A stretch of DNA of 64,000 nucleotides from Rhodoferax ferrireducens (GTDB lineage Bacteria > Pseudomonadota > Gammaproteobacteria > Burkholderiales > Burkholderiaceae_C), in the NCBI RefSeq assembly GCF_003347515.1, contig NZ_QEII01000274.1, positions 1-64,000 of the forward strand, read 5' to 3'. Below, piece by piece: positions 42,136 to 51,547 of the stretch (its first letter is position 1; each line of letters begins with the position of its first letter). The position numbers and the translations under genes were made by a program. The notes beneath the pieces were generated by a model that did not search any database, was not told the origin of the DNA, and saw only the letters and a program-made list of their open reading frames with translations.

Positions 42136-42294
42136 TTAAATTTCCTTGGTTGGTAAGTTAGCGTACTAACTCGTATTTGATAGAATTTGCAGGGGTACTT
42201 GACCCACCAATAGATGGGTTTTCATAAGGATTAACCCTAGGTCGGCTTTGTTCGGCAGGCTGTCATTGGGGCATTTTTCAAACCTTTTCTAAGC
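42136..42294. promoter_or_regulatory. Divergent promoter region with GTTAG/CTAAC palindrome
   Basis: This 159-base spacer lies between the XylB-like operon and the first AlkS-like regulator. It holds GTTAG-CGTA-CTAAC at 42157-42170, an inverted repeat with four-base centre, about 22 bases ahead of the XylB-like start. Such a palindrome could bind a regulator or, being so close to the start, act as a repressor site. The GTACGCTA string on the minus strand resembles that at 16309. Confidence 0.4.
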
Positions 42295-45129
42295 TTGGAA
42301 CTCTTACCGGTGACACATAACGGCACCTCATTCCCGCCGCAACCCTGGCAGAGCGGAACAAGTGCTAACCCGAAGTTCTTGGGTGCGGCGGGTGGATCGC
42401 ACGCCCAGCACGGTCCGCCAAGCTTTGAGTTCGATACGGTCACGACCCGGGCGATCTCCATGGTCCTCAATGCGGACCCTTTTCCGAAGCTTGTGGCGGT
42501 CTGTGCGCCGCCCGGCTATGGAAAGACGGTGTTGCTCAGCAAACTGTATGAGGCAGCCCTTGCCCGAGGCTCCCGGTGTCTATGGGTCACACTCGATGAT
42601 CGCGACATTGATCACGCTTCATTGCTGCACCGGTTGAGGTACGCCTTGGAGTACGTGGGCGTTGAGGTGGGCGCGGAAGCTTTCCCACTCAAAGCCTCAT
42701 TCGCCGACCGTGGCGCACCGACTGACGACATGGTCAATTTATTGGCGAGCCTGGAGGGGGAAACCGTACTTTTCATCGACAATCTCGGTTTTTGCGAAGA
42801 CGAGACGACAACGCTGTTCCTTGAGCGACTCGTGTTTGCCGCCGGATCTCGTTTGCGCTTGGTTCTTTCAAGCACCCGTGAGATTCCCGTTGACATAGTT
42901 CGAGCCAAACTTGAGGTTGGCGCCTTCGAAATTCGTGCAAGCCACCTGAGTTTTGATCGTTCCAGCACGGCGTTGCTGCTTGGACAGGTCGGCATCTCGA
43001 CCGCCGGCGGATTGGTCCTTGATGAGATCGTCGCCCAGACGGAAGGTTGGCCCGCCGCAGTGCGATTGTTGCAGGTGCTTTTAGCCGGTGAGGTCAACGG
43101 TCTCGACGGGGAAACGGCCCTGGATATCGGTCGCGTATTGCTGCGCTTAAGTGGCGACCACAGCGACATTGCGCAGGTGTTGACGCGCCGGGTACTCGTC
43201 GGTTTCGATCCGGCGCTTGTCCAGTTCATGATCGAGATTGCGGTGGTCCGTGAATTCAGTGCCGACTTGGCCGCTGAAATGACAGGACGCGCCGAAGCGC
43301 GGGATTGGCTCAACATGCTGGTCCGGCGCAACGTGCTTATTTTCCCGATGGACAGCAGTCGACGCTGGTTTCGCTTTCACACACTGATGAGAGCGTTCCT
43401 GATCGCGGAGGGGCAAGAGACCATGCCCGCCGAACGCCGGCGAGAAGTTCTCGATAAAGCGGCCCGGTGGCATAAAAGCCGCGGCAACAATATTGCCGCC
43501 ATCAGCATAGCCCTGGAAGCTGGATCGACCTCACTCGCTCAGGAGCTGCTCGATCAAATGGCCCACGTTGTTGTCGGTGACCATGGCGAGATGGGGTCGC
43601 TGATTCAATGGGTTGATCGACTGATTGCAGCGGGGGTAAAGCCATCATTGGAGGTCCACGCCTGGTTCGTATGGGCTTTGTGCGATTCGCATCACTATGA
43701 ACGTGCTCGTGAGGCCTTGGATGAATTTGACGGCCGGATCGCCGAAGGAGCGCCATTCGGGACCGAAGGCGGCAGACTTCCCGCACGGTTGTTGTTTTTG
43801 CGAATGCTTGTGAATGTGTTTATCGATAGGCTTGATTTTGCCTATGAACAAGCAAACGCGTGGCTCGCCAATGGTGAGCAAGGCGATGCCTTGTCCGTCG
43901 CCACGGTGACATCCATCGCAGGCATCGCCGAAATCGACCGCGGAGAGCTAACGGCGGCCCGTCTCCGCATGGAGCGAGCCCGCCCGGCCATTGATCGTTC
44001 GGACAGCGCCTACGGCCTCGCATGGGTAGGTATCTTGCGGGCTTGCGTCGAAATTGGACAAGCTCGTCCCGACGTGGCGGATAAGCTCCTGCTTGAGGTG
44101 CGGGAGCGCGTCGCTCGGGTGGTCGGTAACGATGCGAGCGTCGTGGTCACCCTCGATTTTGTGCATGCGCGAGCGTTGCTGGATCTTGGCCAAGTCGATA
44201 GTGCCCGCGAGCTGGCTATCCGCGGGCTGGATCGCGCAATGCATCACGGCATCATGGCATCGCTTGAACAGGGCCTTATCAGTTGCGTTGCATTTTGGGG
44301 CGATATAGGTGATCAAACGGTCACGGAAGAGCTCCTGGATCGGGTGTCGCACAGCTACCCGCCGCGAGGGCGAGTCCTGCTGGGTGCCAGCAAGGTACGC
44401 AGGCTGCTTGAGCTGAATCGGTATGCAGACGCACTCAAAGAAGCCGAACGGGTTGGCTTGACGACAAGCAGTAAACCGGTTGAGGCGACGCTGATGCGCG
44501 ATCGCGGCGACTGGATGCTCGCTCGTATTGAGCTGGATTTGGCCCAGGGTTTGTGCGATCTTGTTCTGGAGCAAGTCGATGCACGCCTCAAAGAGGCGCG
44601 TCTCCAAGGCCGCGACCGCGATCGCATTGAACTGCTGTTAATTGCAGCGGACGCGCATCAACGTCTCGGGCAAGCGCGTATGGCCCTGCGTAATTTCTCA
44701 ATGGCAGTCGTTTTGGCTTCGCCCGGTAAGGTCGTTCACCCTTTCAAGGTCCGAACCGGATTATTGCGGAAATTGTTGACAAGCAGTGACGGCAAAGAAT
44801 TGGGACTGATCCAGCCCTCCGAGAGATCGTTTTTTGAACGACTTCGCATTGACGAGCAAGCCCAGTCTGCCACTGGAGACGTCCAGACTTCGCCTCTTCG
44901 TCCAGACGATGAAGAGGACTCAACTACCGCAGGCGTCCCCACACTGCGGGAGATTCAACTACTGTCGCTTCTGGACGAGGGACTGAGCAACGAGCAGGTT
45001 GCGGACCGCATGTCACTGTCGGTGCCGACAGTCAAATGGCATCTTCACAACGTTTACGGCAAGCTCGGCGTTCGCAGCAGATCTGCTGCGCTGGCGCGCG
45101 CCAGAGCCTTGAAGCTGGTGGGTCGATAA
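42295..45129 (+). CDS. LuxR-family ATP-binding regulator (AlkS/MalT type), copy 1
   Basis: A protein of about 944 residues. The N-terminal STAND ATPase has Walker A APPGYGKTVL (residues 71-80) and FIDNLGFCEDE (Walker B), then LVLSSTREIPVD and TEGWPAAVRLLQVLL, as in MalT and AlkS. A long TPR-like middle follows. The C-terminus is a LuxR HTH: LREIQLLSLLDEGLSNEQVADRM, SLSVPTVKWHLHNVYGKL and RSAALARARAL. The start is uncertain: TTG at 42295 or GTG at 42310 (VTHNGTS) fit the frame, as no ATG occurs before residue 56. AlkS activates alkane hydroxylase genes; here the target is probably the divergent XylB/XylM operon. Confidence 0.87.
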   Translation: MELLPVTHNGTSFPPQPWQSGTSANPKFLGAAGGSHAQHGPPSFEFDTVTTRAISMVLNADPFPKLVAVCAPPGYGKTVLLSKLYEAALARGSRCLWVTLDDRDIDHASLLHRLRYALEYVGVEVGAEAFPLKASFADRGAPTDDMVNLLASLEGETVLFIDNLGFCEDETTTLFLERLVFAAGSRLRLVLSSTREIPVDIVRAKLEVGAFEIRASHLSFDRSSTALLLGQVGISTAGGLVLDEIVAQTEGWPAAVRLLQVLLAGEVNGLDGETALDIGRVLLRLSGDHSDIAQVLTRRVLVGFDPALVQFMIEIAVVREFSADLAAEMTGRAEARDWLNMLVRRNVLIFPMDSSRRWFRFHTLMRAFLIAEGQETMPAERRREVLDKAARWHKSRGNNIAAISIALEAGSTSLAQELLDQMAHVVVGDHGEMGSLIQWVDRLIAAGVKPSLEVHAWFVWALCDSHHYERAREALDEFDGRIAEGAPFGTEGGRLPARLLFLRMLVNVFIDRLDFAYEQANAWLANGEQGDALSVATVTSIAGIAEIDRGELTAARLRMERARPAIDRSDSAYGLAWVGILRACVEIGQARPDVADKLLLEVRERVARVVGNDASVVVTLDFVHARALLDLGQVDSARELAIRGLDRAMHHGIMASLEQGLISCVAFWGDIGDQTVTEELLDRVSHSYPPRGRVLLGASKVRRLLELNRYADALKEAERVGLTTSSKPVEATLMRDRGDWMLARIELDLAQGLCDLVLEQVDARLKEARLQGRDRDRIELLLIAADAHQRLGQARMALRNFSMAVVLASPGKVVHPFKVRTGLLRKLLTSSDGKELGLIQPSERSFFERLRIDEQAQSATGDVQTSPLRPDDEEDSTTAGVPTLREIQLLSLLDEGLSNEQVADRMSLSVPTVKWHLHNVYGKLGVRSRSAALARARALKLVGR

Positions 45130-45359
45130 AGATTCCGTTACGCTGAAATTGAAGCACCGCGAGGCGGGTCTCCAAGTTGAATTCGGGAAAACACCAATGC
45201 TTGTTGGTATTTTGATGCGCTAGTATACTTTACGAAGTAATACTATTAGGCAGGAGACTAGTTGGTGGCGGCATGCTGCGCCGACCGTTTCGCGAGTCGG
45301 CTTCTCCTTGGAAGAGCCGCTTTCTGCTTACACCTCATCAGCAATAGAAAGAGTATTTC
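45130..45359 (+). promoter_or_regulatory. Promoter region of the aldehyde dehydrogenase with a 25-bp inverted repeat
   Basis: At 45221-45245 TAGTAT and ATACTA flank a 13-base centre, forming an inverted repeat about 115 bases upstream of the aldehyde dehydrogenase start. The preceding CGCTAGTATA string (45218-45227) also occurs at 16313-16322. The remaining sequence shows no gene. Confidence 0.4.
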
Positions 45360-46799
45360 ATGCAGACACATCATCAGACCTTGTTCATTGATGGCGAGTG
45401 GATCAAGCCGTTCTCGTCAAACCGCATCGAGGTCATCAGCGCGACCACCGAGGAAGTGATCGGTAGCGTGCCCGAAGGCAGTGAGGCCGATATCGACCGC
45501 GCGGTCGCCGCCGCACGCCGTGCGTTGAAAGAGTCTGCGTGGGCGACTTGTTCGCCAGCAGAGCGCGGAGAGGCGCTGAATCGCTTTGCCGATGCACTGG
45601 AAAAGCGCGGAGCGAAGCTGGCTCAAGCTGTGAGTATGCAGAACGGCATGCCCATCAACACCGCGGATCAGCTTGAAAGTGGCTACACCGTCGCGTTGAT
45701 GCGTTACTACGCAGCCTTGGCGATCAATATGCAAGTGGAGGAAAGTCGAGCATCGCCGTTGGGGTTCAATACCCTCGTGCGGCGAGAGCCCATTGGCGTG
45801 GTGGGTGCCATCATTCCATGGAACTTCCCGGTGATTTTGTCCATGATGAAGATCGGACCCGCCTTGGCGGCGGGTTGCACCATCGTTCTCAAACCTTCTC
45901 CCGGCACTGTACTTGACAGCTACATCGTCGCAGAGGCCGCTGAAGAAGCCAAGTTTCCGCCGGGTGTGATTAACTGGGTGCCGGGCGGGCGTGAGCTGGG
46001 TGCCTATCTGGTATCCCACCCAGGCATCGACAAAGTGGCATTCACGGGTTCGACGGCTGCCGGACGGTCGATTGCGCAAGCGTGTGGCAAGCTGCTACGC
46101 CCGGTCAGCCTGGAACTTGGTGGAAAATCTGCCGCGATCATTCTTGAAGATGCGAACCTCGATGCTGTGCTGCAAGGATTGCCGTCAGTTTCCCTGACTA
46201 GCAACGGTCAGGCGTGTTTCTCATGCACCCGTATCCTGGTGCCGAGCCGCCGCTATAAAGAAATCGTCGACGCTATTTCGGCCACGGTTTCGTCTTACGT
46301 GGTGGGTGATCCCTTGGACCGTGCAACCCAAATTGGACCAATGGGGTCGTCCATTCACCGGGATCGGGTCGAAGGTTACATTGCGAAAGGCAAGTCCGAG
46401 GCAAAGCTGGTGGCTGGCGGCGGACGCCCCAGCGACCGCACCCGCGGCTGGTTCGTGCAGCCGACCGTGTTCGCCGATGTGAGCAACTCTTCGACCATCG
46501 CGCAAGAGGAAATATTCGGGCCGGTACTTTCGATCATTCGTTATCACGACGAAAACGAGGCCGTGCGTATTGCAAACGACTCGGCGTACGGGCTGGGTGG
46601 TACGGTTTGGTCCGTTGACCATGAGCGCGCGCTAAATCTGGCACGTCGGGTGGAATCGGGAACCATCGGCATCAATGGCTACATGCCAGATTTGAATACA
46701 CCTTTCGGCGGCGTCAAAGCAAGTGGACTTGGCCGCGAGATGGGACCGGAGTCTGTAGCCGCTTATCAGCAGCTGAAATCGATCTATCTGCTGGGCTGA
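45360..46799 (+). CDS. Aldehyde dehydrogenase (NAD-dependent)
   Basis: A 479-residue ALDH superfamily protein of usual length. It has PIGVVGAIIPWNFPVI, KPSPGT, FTGSTAAGRSIA, ELGGKSAAII (catalytic Glu) and GQACFSCTRILV with the nucleophilic Cys. It converts an aldehyde to the carboxylic acid. AAAGAG is before the ATG. It stands alone on the plus strand between two AlkS-type regulators, and would complete the monooxygenase-alcohol dehydrogenase-aldehyde dehydrogenase sequence. Terpene aldehyde dehydrogenases (GeoB-like) and XylC are the closest roles by context. Confidence 0.9.
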   Translation: MQTHHQTLFIDGEWIKPFSSNRIEVISATTEEVIGSVPEGSEADIDRAVAAARRALKESAWATCSPAERGEALNRFADALEKRGAKLAQAVSMQNGMPINTADQLESGYTVALMRYYAALAINMQVEESRASPLGFNTLVRREPIGVVGAIIPWNFPVILSMMKIGPALAAGCTIVLKPSPGTVLDSYIVAEAAEEAKFPPGVINWVPGGRELGAYLVSHPGIDKVAFTGSTAAGRSIAQACGKLLRPVSLELGGKSAAIILEDANLDAVLQGLPSVSLTSNGQACFSCTRILVPSRRYKEIVDAISATVSSYVVGDPLDRATQIGPMGSSIHRDRVEGYIAKGKSEAKLVAGGGRPSDRTRGWFVQPTVFADVSNSSTIAQEEIFGPVLSIIRYHDENEAVRIANDSAYGLGGTVWSVDHERALNLARRVESGTIGINGYMPDLNTPFGGVKASGLGREMGPESVAAYQQLKSIYLLG

Positions 46800-46818
46800 G
46801 AGGTTGCGGTGGCCGTAC

Positions 46819-46840
46819 GGCGCCGGATGACTTTGGCGCC
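46819..46840. terminator. Candidate terminator hairpin between convergent genes
   Basis: GGCGCC occurs at 46819-46824 and again at 46835-46840 with a 10-base centre, in the 60-base gap between the aldehyde dehydrogenase and the second regulator. The stem is strong but no T tract is seen. Confidence 0.3.
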
Positions 46841-46859
46841 CGCCAATAGTCACTCGCGC

Positions 46860-49631
46860 TTATCTCGGCAGCAGGTTCAAAACCCTTGCCTTGGCCAACG
46901 CGGCGGAGCGGTTTTTCACACAGAGCTTCGCGTACAGGTTCTGTAAATGCCACTTCACAGTCGTCAACGAGACATCTATGCCGTCGGCAATTTGCTGGTT
47001 GGACAAGCCCGCGTCGATATAGCCGAGAAGTTCCAGTTCTCGTGACGTCAATGGTGTCGCCAGATGAGGTTCTTCCTCATGCACAGAGGCAAGCCTGTCA
47101 TATAGCGATTGATCGGGAAAAGTCAGACTGCGGCACCGATCGACGAAAAACAGGCGCTCTTCGTGCCTGGCAAATCCCCACGCGTTCACTTTTGTATCGG
47201 CGACTATGGCCGCAAGTGTTTCCGCTTGATCATTGAAGGGGCGGACGATGCAGTGCGTTGCCGCGATTCTGATGGCCCGCGTGATGTGTCTGACAGCAAG
47301 TAATTGTTGATCGGTACGCAAGGCAATCGTGGCGGACGCAAGCGCAAGCTCCACCAGCCGGAATGCACAGTTGCTTGCTTTGGCGCGGGGCGTCTGTTCG
47401 GCGATCAACAATTCTGCCGGCTTCCATTTTCCGCTGGCGATCAGAAAAGCGATTTTGGTGTCTTCGATCAGGGCATCCAGTTGCGCGATCCGGGATGCAG
47501 GGCGCTGATGTTCGATAGTGCTGTCGTCTTCCAGCCCAATGCGCTCGGCTTCGTCTCGCGCATCGTCCAGTCGGCCCAGTACGAGCAGGCGCCGGATTAG
47601 ATAGCACGACAGCATCAGCGAAAGCCGTGGTGCGTAGGCACTGGCCACTTCGCGCAGAAGCGCGAGAGAAATGCGGTCATTGCTGTTGCCCGTCCACAGC
47701 AGCACCGCAGCTTCAAGTCCGCATGCCGCAGCTTCGAGAAAGCCGTGCGTGCGCGAGGTCCTGCTTCCCAGCTCAAAAAGTTGCCAGGCTTCCTCGGTGA
47801 GTCCCATCTCAGCCGCGCATTTGGCTGCGACCATGGCCATGGTGCCGCAGATACCGGCGTCGTCACCGAGTGACGCCTTTGTGGACGCCAAAGCCGCGAC
47901 AAGTTCGGGGTACGCGGCGGCATAATTTCCTTCATAAATCGAAATCAGGGCGGAAAAGGACGAGATCCATCCGTCGACGTAGGCGCTATTCGCCTGGAAT
48001 GCTGCCTCGCGCGCAGAATGGATTGCGCTACGCGCTTCGACAAAGCGAAATATGCGGGAAAAGTATCCGCTTTCGATGCAGTAGGCTGCAGCCAGATTGA
48101 ACGGGTCATCCATTCCGGCGCCCGCGCCGGCCAGCCATTTGGACGCGCCAATGTGGGCATCCTGAAGATGGTCGCTGAGACTGTCGATCGATGCCCTCAG
48201 GATAGAAATCCTGCGCTGCAGGTCTTTCTTTTTTTCTCCATCATCCTTTTTCGACTGGCGCTGAACGCGCATTGCCAAATTGGCGCACTGACGGCGAGCG
48301 TAGTCATAACGACGATGAAAAGCCAACGCCCACGCGAACCAGTATTCAGCTTCGGGACCGGCCTGATGGCCTTGTTCATGCAATAGTTCAATCCATTGAA
48401 TGTACTGAAGGATGAGGCCACTGTTGCGCACGAACACGGGTGCGATGTGCTCAAGGATTTTGCTGGCGGTCGAGGCTGACCCCGACGCCAGTGCATATTC
48501 GACGGATTCGCGCCAGTATTTATTCTTCTCGCACCAATGCGCGGCACGGGTCAGTACCTCCTGCCGCCGCGTCGCCGTCAAGGCGCTTTGCGCCTCGCGC
48601 AGAAGGTGTTCCCGGAATAATCCGTGCAGTCGATACCAGCTTCGATTGCGATCGAGCGGGATCACGAAAACGTTACGATCAAGCAGGTAGGCCAGATATT
48701 CCTTTGCGCGATCGCTGCCGATGATGTGGCTGCAAAGTTCCAGACAGAAGGTCCGCACTTGCGCGATGCACAGCAGGAAGTCGCGCACCTCGGCAGGAAA
48801 GACCGATAAAACCTGACGGTTCAGCAAATGGGCGAGCGCTTCGTCGGAACCCGAGAAAACCTTTAGCGCCGCCTGCGGGTGCTCGGTATTCGACAGGATG
48901 ATTTGCGCCATTCGCACTGCGGCCGGCCAGCCCTCAGTCTGCTGGGCCACGTCTTCCACGCCGTGATGGCCAATCAGATGGCACAAATTGGCTCCCAGCA
49001 ATTTGCCAACTTCTTCGGTACTAAAACTCAGCTCGGCCAGGCCAATTTGTCGGATCAGGCCTTGCAATTGCGCGCGTGATACGTCCACTGGAATTTCGCG
49101 GGTACTGGACAGCACCAGCTGCAGCGAAGATTTCGTCTGGAACACCAGTTTATCGAGGAGCGGACCCAGAGCGTCATCGGTACAGCAGTTGATGTTGTCG
49201 ATGAAGAGGGTGAGCGGCAGCGGATAGTGATTCACCAGACCAATCAGGGAATCGATGCGGGTTTCGAGAGGTGGCTGGCCGCGAAACAATGCCTGCGTGG
49301 GGTGCAGTCTCGTTTCGCGCCCATTCAATAGCATCTCAAGTGCGCTAATGATGCTTTCGACGGCTGTATCCCGATCGTCAAGCGCAAACCAGGTGCATTG
49401 TTTGCCGGTTCTGCGCAGTTCGGAAAGCATCATCGACATCAGAACCGTCTTGCCGTATCCCACCGGTGCAATGATGACAATGGCCTTGGGCGCAGCAAGC
49501 TCGGTCGTCCCTTTGAGCTGTTCGAGAGCCCGCGTACGCAGAGGCGGGTACATGAAAGCAGGTGGATCGGTCCGCCCGATTGTTCGCTCGGTGACAGCGC
49601 CAAAACCTGATTCATCGGATTCTTGCCGCAT
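46860..49631 (-). CDS. LuxR-family ATP-binding regulator (AlkS/MalT type), copy 2
   Basis: A 923-residue paralogue of the regulator at 42295-45129. Walker A is APVGYGKTVL (residues 55-64), FIDNINCCTDD is the Walker B strand, and LVLSSTREIPVDVSRAQL and TEGWPAAVRMAQIIL repeat the copy 1 motifs. The C-terminal HTH is SRELELLGYIDAGLSNQQIADGI followed by DVSLTTVKWHLQNLYAKLCV and RSAALAKARVL. It is divergent from the CYP153 operon at 49895 and probably activates it, as AlkS-type proteins do for alkane oxidation genes. The effector is unknown. Confidence 0.87.
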   Translation of the reverse strand: MRQESDESGFGAVTERTIGRTDPPAFMYPPLRTRALEQLKGTTELAAPKAIVIIAPVGYGKTVLMSMMLSELRRTGKQCTWFALDDRDTAVESIISALEMLLNGRETRLHPTQALFRGQPPLETRIDSLIGLVNHYPLPLTLFIDNINCCTDDALGPLLDKLVFQTKSSLQLVLSSTREIPVDVSRAQLQGLIRQIGLAELSFSTEEVGKLLGANLCHLIGHHGVEDVAQQTEGWPAAVRMAQIILSNTEHPQAALKVFSGSDEALAHLLNRQVLSVFPAEVRDFLLCIAQVRTFCLELCSHIIGSDRAKEYLAYLLDRNVFVIPLDRNRSWYRLHGLFREHLLREAQSALTATRRQEVLTRAAHWCEKNKYWRESVEYALASGSASTASKILEHIAPVFVRNSGLILQYIQWIELLHEQGHQAGPEAEYWFAWALAFHRRYDYARRQCANLAMRVQRQSKKDDGEKKKDLQRRISILRASIDSLSDHLQDAHIGASKWLAGAGAGMDDPFNLAAAYCIESGYFSRIFRFVEARSAIHSAREAAFQANSAYVDGWISSFSALISIYEGNYAAAYPELVAALASTKASLGDDAGICGTMAMVAAKCAAEMGLTEEAWQLFELGSRTSRTHGFLEAAACGLEAAVLLWTGNSNDRISLALLREVASAYAPRLSLMLSCYLIRRLLVLGRLDDARDEAERIGLEDDSTIEHQRPASRIAQLDALIEDTKIAFLIASGKWKPAELLIAEQTPRAKASNCAFRLVELALASATIALRTDQQLLAVRHITRAIRIAATHCIVRPFNDQAETLAAIVADTKVNAWGFARHEERLFFVDRCRSLTFPDQSLYDRLASVHEEEPHLATPLTSRELELLGYIDAGLSNQQIADGIDVSLTTVKWHLQNLYAKLCVKNRSAALAKARVLNLLPR

Positions 49632-49894
49632 GGTCCGCAGACTCCTCCTGAGTGCTTGTCAATGGCGAGCGAGGCGGCTTCGGCGTTACGGTTCGCAGCC
49701 CATCGTGCGCTTCAGATCAATGTCCGCTTGTCAAAAGTCTGATCAGATCTTCTGCGGTCCATGGCCACTATCGTAGTGCCATCTAAAACGCCGACCCCCT
49801 ACCAAAGTACAGGTATCAGGCCGAGACTTGATCCTACACTGAAATCGGACTGAGTTAAGCGCAACAACCGCAGCCCCCCATAACGAGGAAACAG
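49632..49894. promoter_or_regulatory. Divergent promoter region, regulator copy 2 / CYP153
   Basis: A 263-base spacer. Its right half contains the GAGGAAACAG ribosome binding site for the P450 start. I see no clean palindrome or gene in it; the promoters of both units should be here. Confidence 0.4.
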
Positions 49895-51151
49895 ATGACT
49901 ACCCTAGCAATAGATACCGATATCGCCCGGACGGTGCCACTCGACAAGATCGACGTGAGCGCGCCCGAACTCCATGCGCGCGATGCACTGCACCCGTATT
50001 TCGCGCGCCTGCGCCAAGAGGCTCCGGTGCATTACTGCCCGGAGAGCGCCTACGGGCCGTACTGGTCCGTTACCAAGTTCAACGACATTGTGGCGATTGA
50101 TACCAACCACAAAGTATTTTCATCCGATGTCAGCGTCGGCAGTTTCGTGCTCGACGATACGACGCTGAATGCAGTTGACGGCGGCATCTACCTGCCCAAT
50201 TTCCTTGGCATGGATCCGCCCAGGCACGATATTCATCGCATGGCCGTCAGTCCGATTGTTGCGCCGCAAAACTTGCTGCGTTTTGAGGCCACGATCCGCG
50301 AACGCACGGGTCGCGTGCTGGACTCGTTACCGATCGGCGAGACTTTCAACTGGGTCGAGCGTGTCTCTATCGAATTGACGACGATGATGCTTGCGACACT
50401 GCTCGATTTTCCCTTCGAGGAGCGCCGCAAACTCACGCGCTGGTCGGATATCGTGACAACCAGGCCGGGTTACGGATTGGTCGACTCCTGGGAGCAGCGC
50501 GAGCGTGAGCTGAAGGAATGCCTGGCCTACTTCCAGAATCTCTATGACGAGCGTAAAAATGCACCACCGCAGCCGGACCTGATTTCAATGCTCGCGCATG
50601 CGCCGACGATGCAGGATTTGGGCCCTGAGGAATTTCTGGGCATGCTTGTGCTCTTGATCGTCGGTGGCAACGACACGACGCGCAGCTCCATGTCGGGTAG
50701 CGCGCTCGCGTGGAACCTGTATCCGGAGGAATTTGCGAAGGCAAAAACCAACCCTGCGCTCATCGCCAGCATGATCCCGGAAATCGTTCGGTGGCAGACG
50801 CCGATCGCGCACATGCGCCGTACCGCATTGTCAGACATCGAGTTTGGGGGGCAGCTGATCCGCAAGGGTGACAAAGTTGTGATGTGGTATGTCTCAGGCA
50901 ACCGCGACGAGGAAGTGATTGATCGGCCAATGGACTTCATCGTCGATCGGCCGCGTGCACGTCATCACCTGTCCTTCGGCTTTGGTATCCACCGCTGCCT
51001 GGGCAATCGCCTGGCTGAACTCCAGCTGCGTGTACTTTGGGAGGAAATTTTCAAGCGGTTTCCTCGCATCGAGCTGATGGGAGAGCCAGTGCGGGTGCCC
51101 TCCAATCTGATCCGTGGCTTTATCGATCTGCCCGTTCGGCTGCACAAGTAA
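49895..51151 (+). CDS. Cytochrome P450, CYP153-like
   Basis: A 418-residue class I P450. The heme-binding loop is [20 protein letters not shown] (Cys near residue 368), the oxygen-binding I-helix is [18 protein letters not shown], and ExxR appears as [29 protein letters not shown] and LGMDPPRHD are strongly CYP153-like. CYP153 enzymes hydroxylate terminal or alicyclic C-H bonds of alkanes, terpenes and cyclohexane-like rings. The ferredoxin gene follows 69 bases later and the reductase at 54809, giving a complete three-part class I system. Confidence 0.88.
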   Translation: MTTLAIDTDIARTVPLDKIDVSAPELHARDALHPYFARLRQEAPVHYCPESAYGPYWSVTKFNDIVAIDTNHKVFSSDVSVGSFVLDDTTLNAVDGGIYLPNFLGMDPPRHDIHRMAVSPIVAPQNLLRFEATIRERTGRVLDSLPIGETFNWVERVSIELTTMMLATLLDFPFEERRKLTRWSDIVTTRPGYGLVDSWEQRERELKECLAYFQNLYDERKNAPPQPDLISMLAHAPTMQDLGPEEFLGMLVLLIVGGNDTTRSSMSGSALAWNLYPEEFAKAKTNPALIASMIPEIVRWQTPIAHMRRTALSDIEFGGQLIRKGDKVVMWYVSGNRDEEVIDRPMDFIVDRPRARHHLSFGFGIHRCLGNRLAELQLRVLWEEIFKRFPRIELMGEPVRVPSNLIRGFIDLPVRLHK

Positions 51152-51220
51152 AGCAGTTGCACCGCAACGCAATGAGATTGACGACCGCATACACAAATTT
51201 TTAAGAACTAACGAACCCCC

Positions 51221-51544
51221 ATGCCAAAAATTATCTTCATTTCCGCCAACGACACGGAACATGTCGTCAACGTCGCCGACGGGATCAATGCGATGGAAGC
51301 GGCTACCCAAAATCTGGTGCCCGGCATTGACGCTGATTGCGGCGGCGCGGCTGCCTGCGGTACCTGTCATGTCTACGTTGACCCGGCCTGGATCGGCAAA
51401 ACCGGCGGAGCGTGCGCCGGCATTGAGCAAGATATGTTGTCGCTTACTGACAATGTCCAGGAAAACAGCCGACTGTCATGCCAGATCCGGATCACGGAAG
51501 CCCTCGATGGGCTGGTTCTGAGGATTCCGGAAAACCAGCACTGA
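51221..51544 (+). CDS. [2Fe-2S] ferredoxin (putidaredoxin/adrenodoxin type)
   Basis: A 107-residue ferredoxin. Cluster ligands are in DADCGGAAACGTCHVYV (Cys-x5-Cys-x2-Cys) with the fourth Cys in RLSCQIR. It matches ferredoxins that supply electrons to CYP153. It lies between the P450 and the GMC oxidoreductase in one operon; 3 bases separate it from the next gene. Confidence 0.9.
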   Translation: MPKIIFISANDTEHVVNVADGINAMEAATQNLVPGIDADCGGAAACGTCHVYVDPAWIGKTGGACAGIEQDMLSLTDNVQENSRLSCQIRITEALDGLVLRIPENQH

Positions 51545-51547
51545 GAA

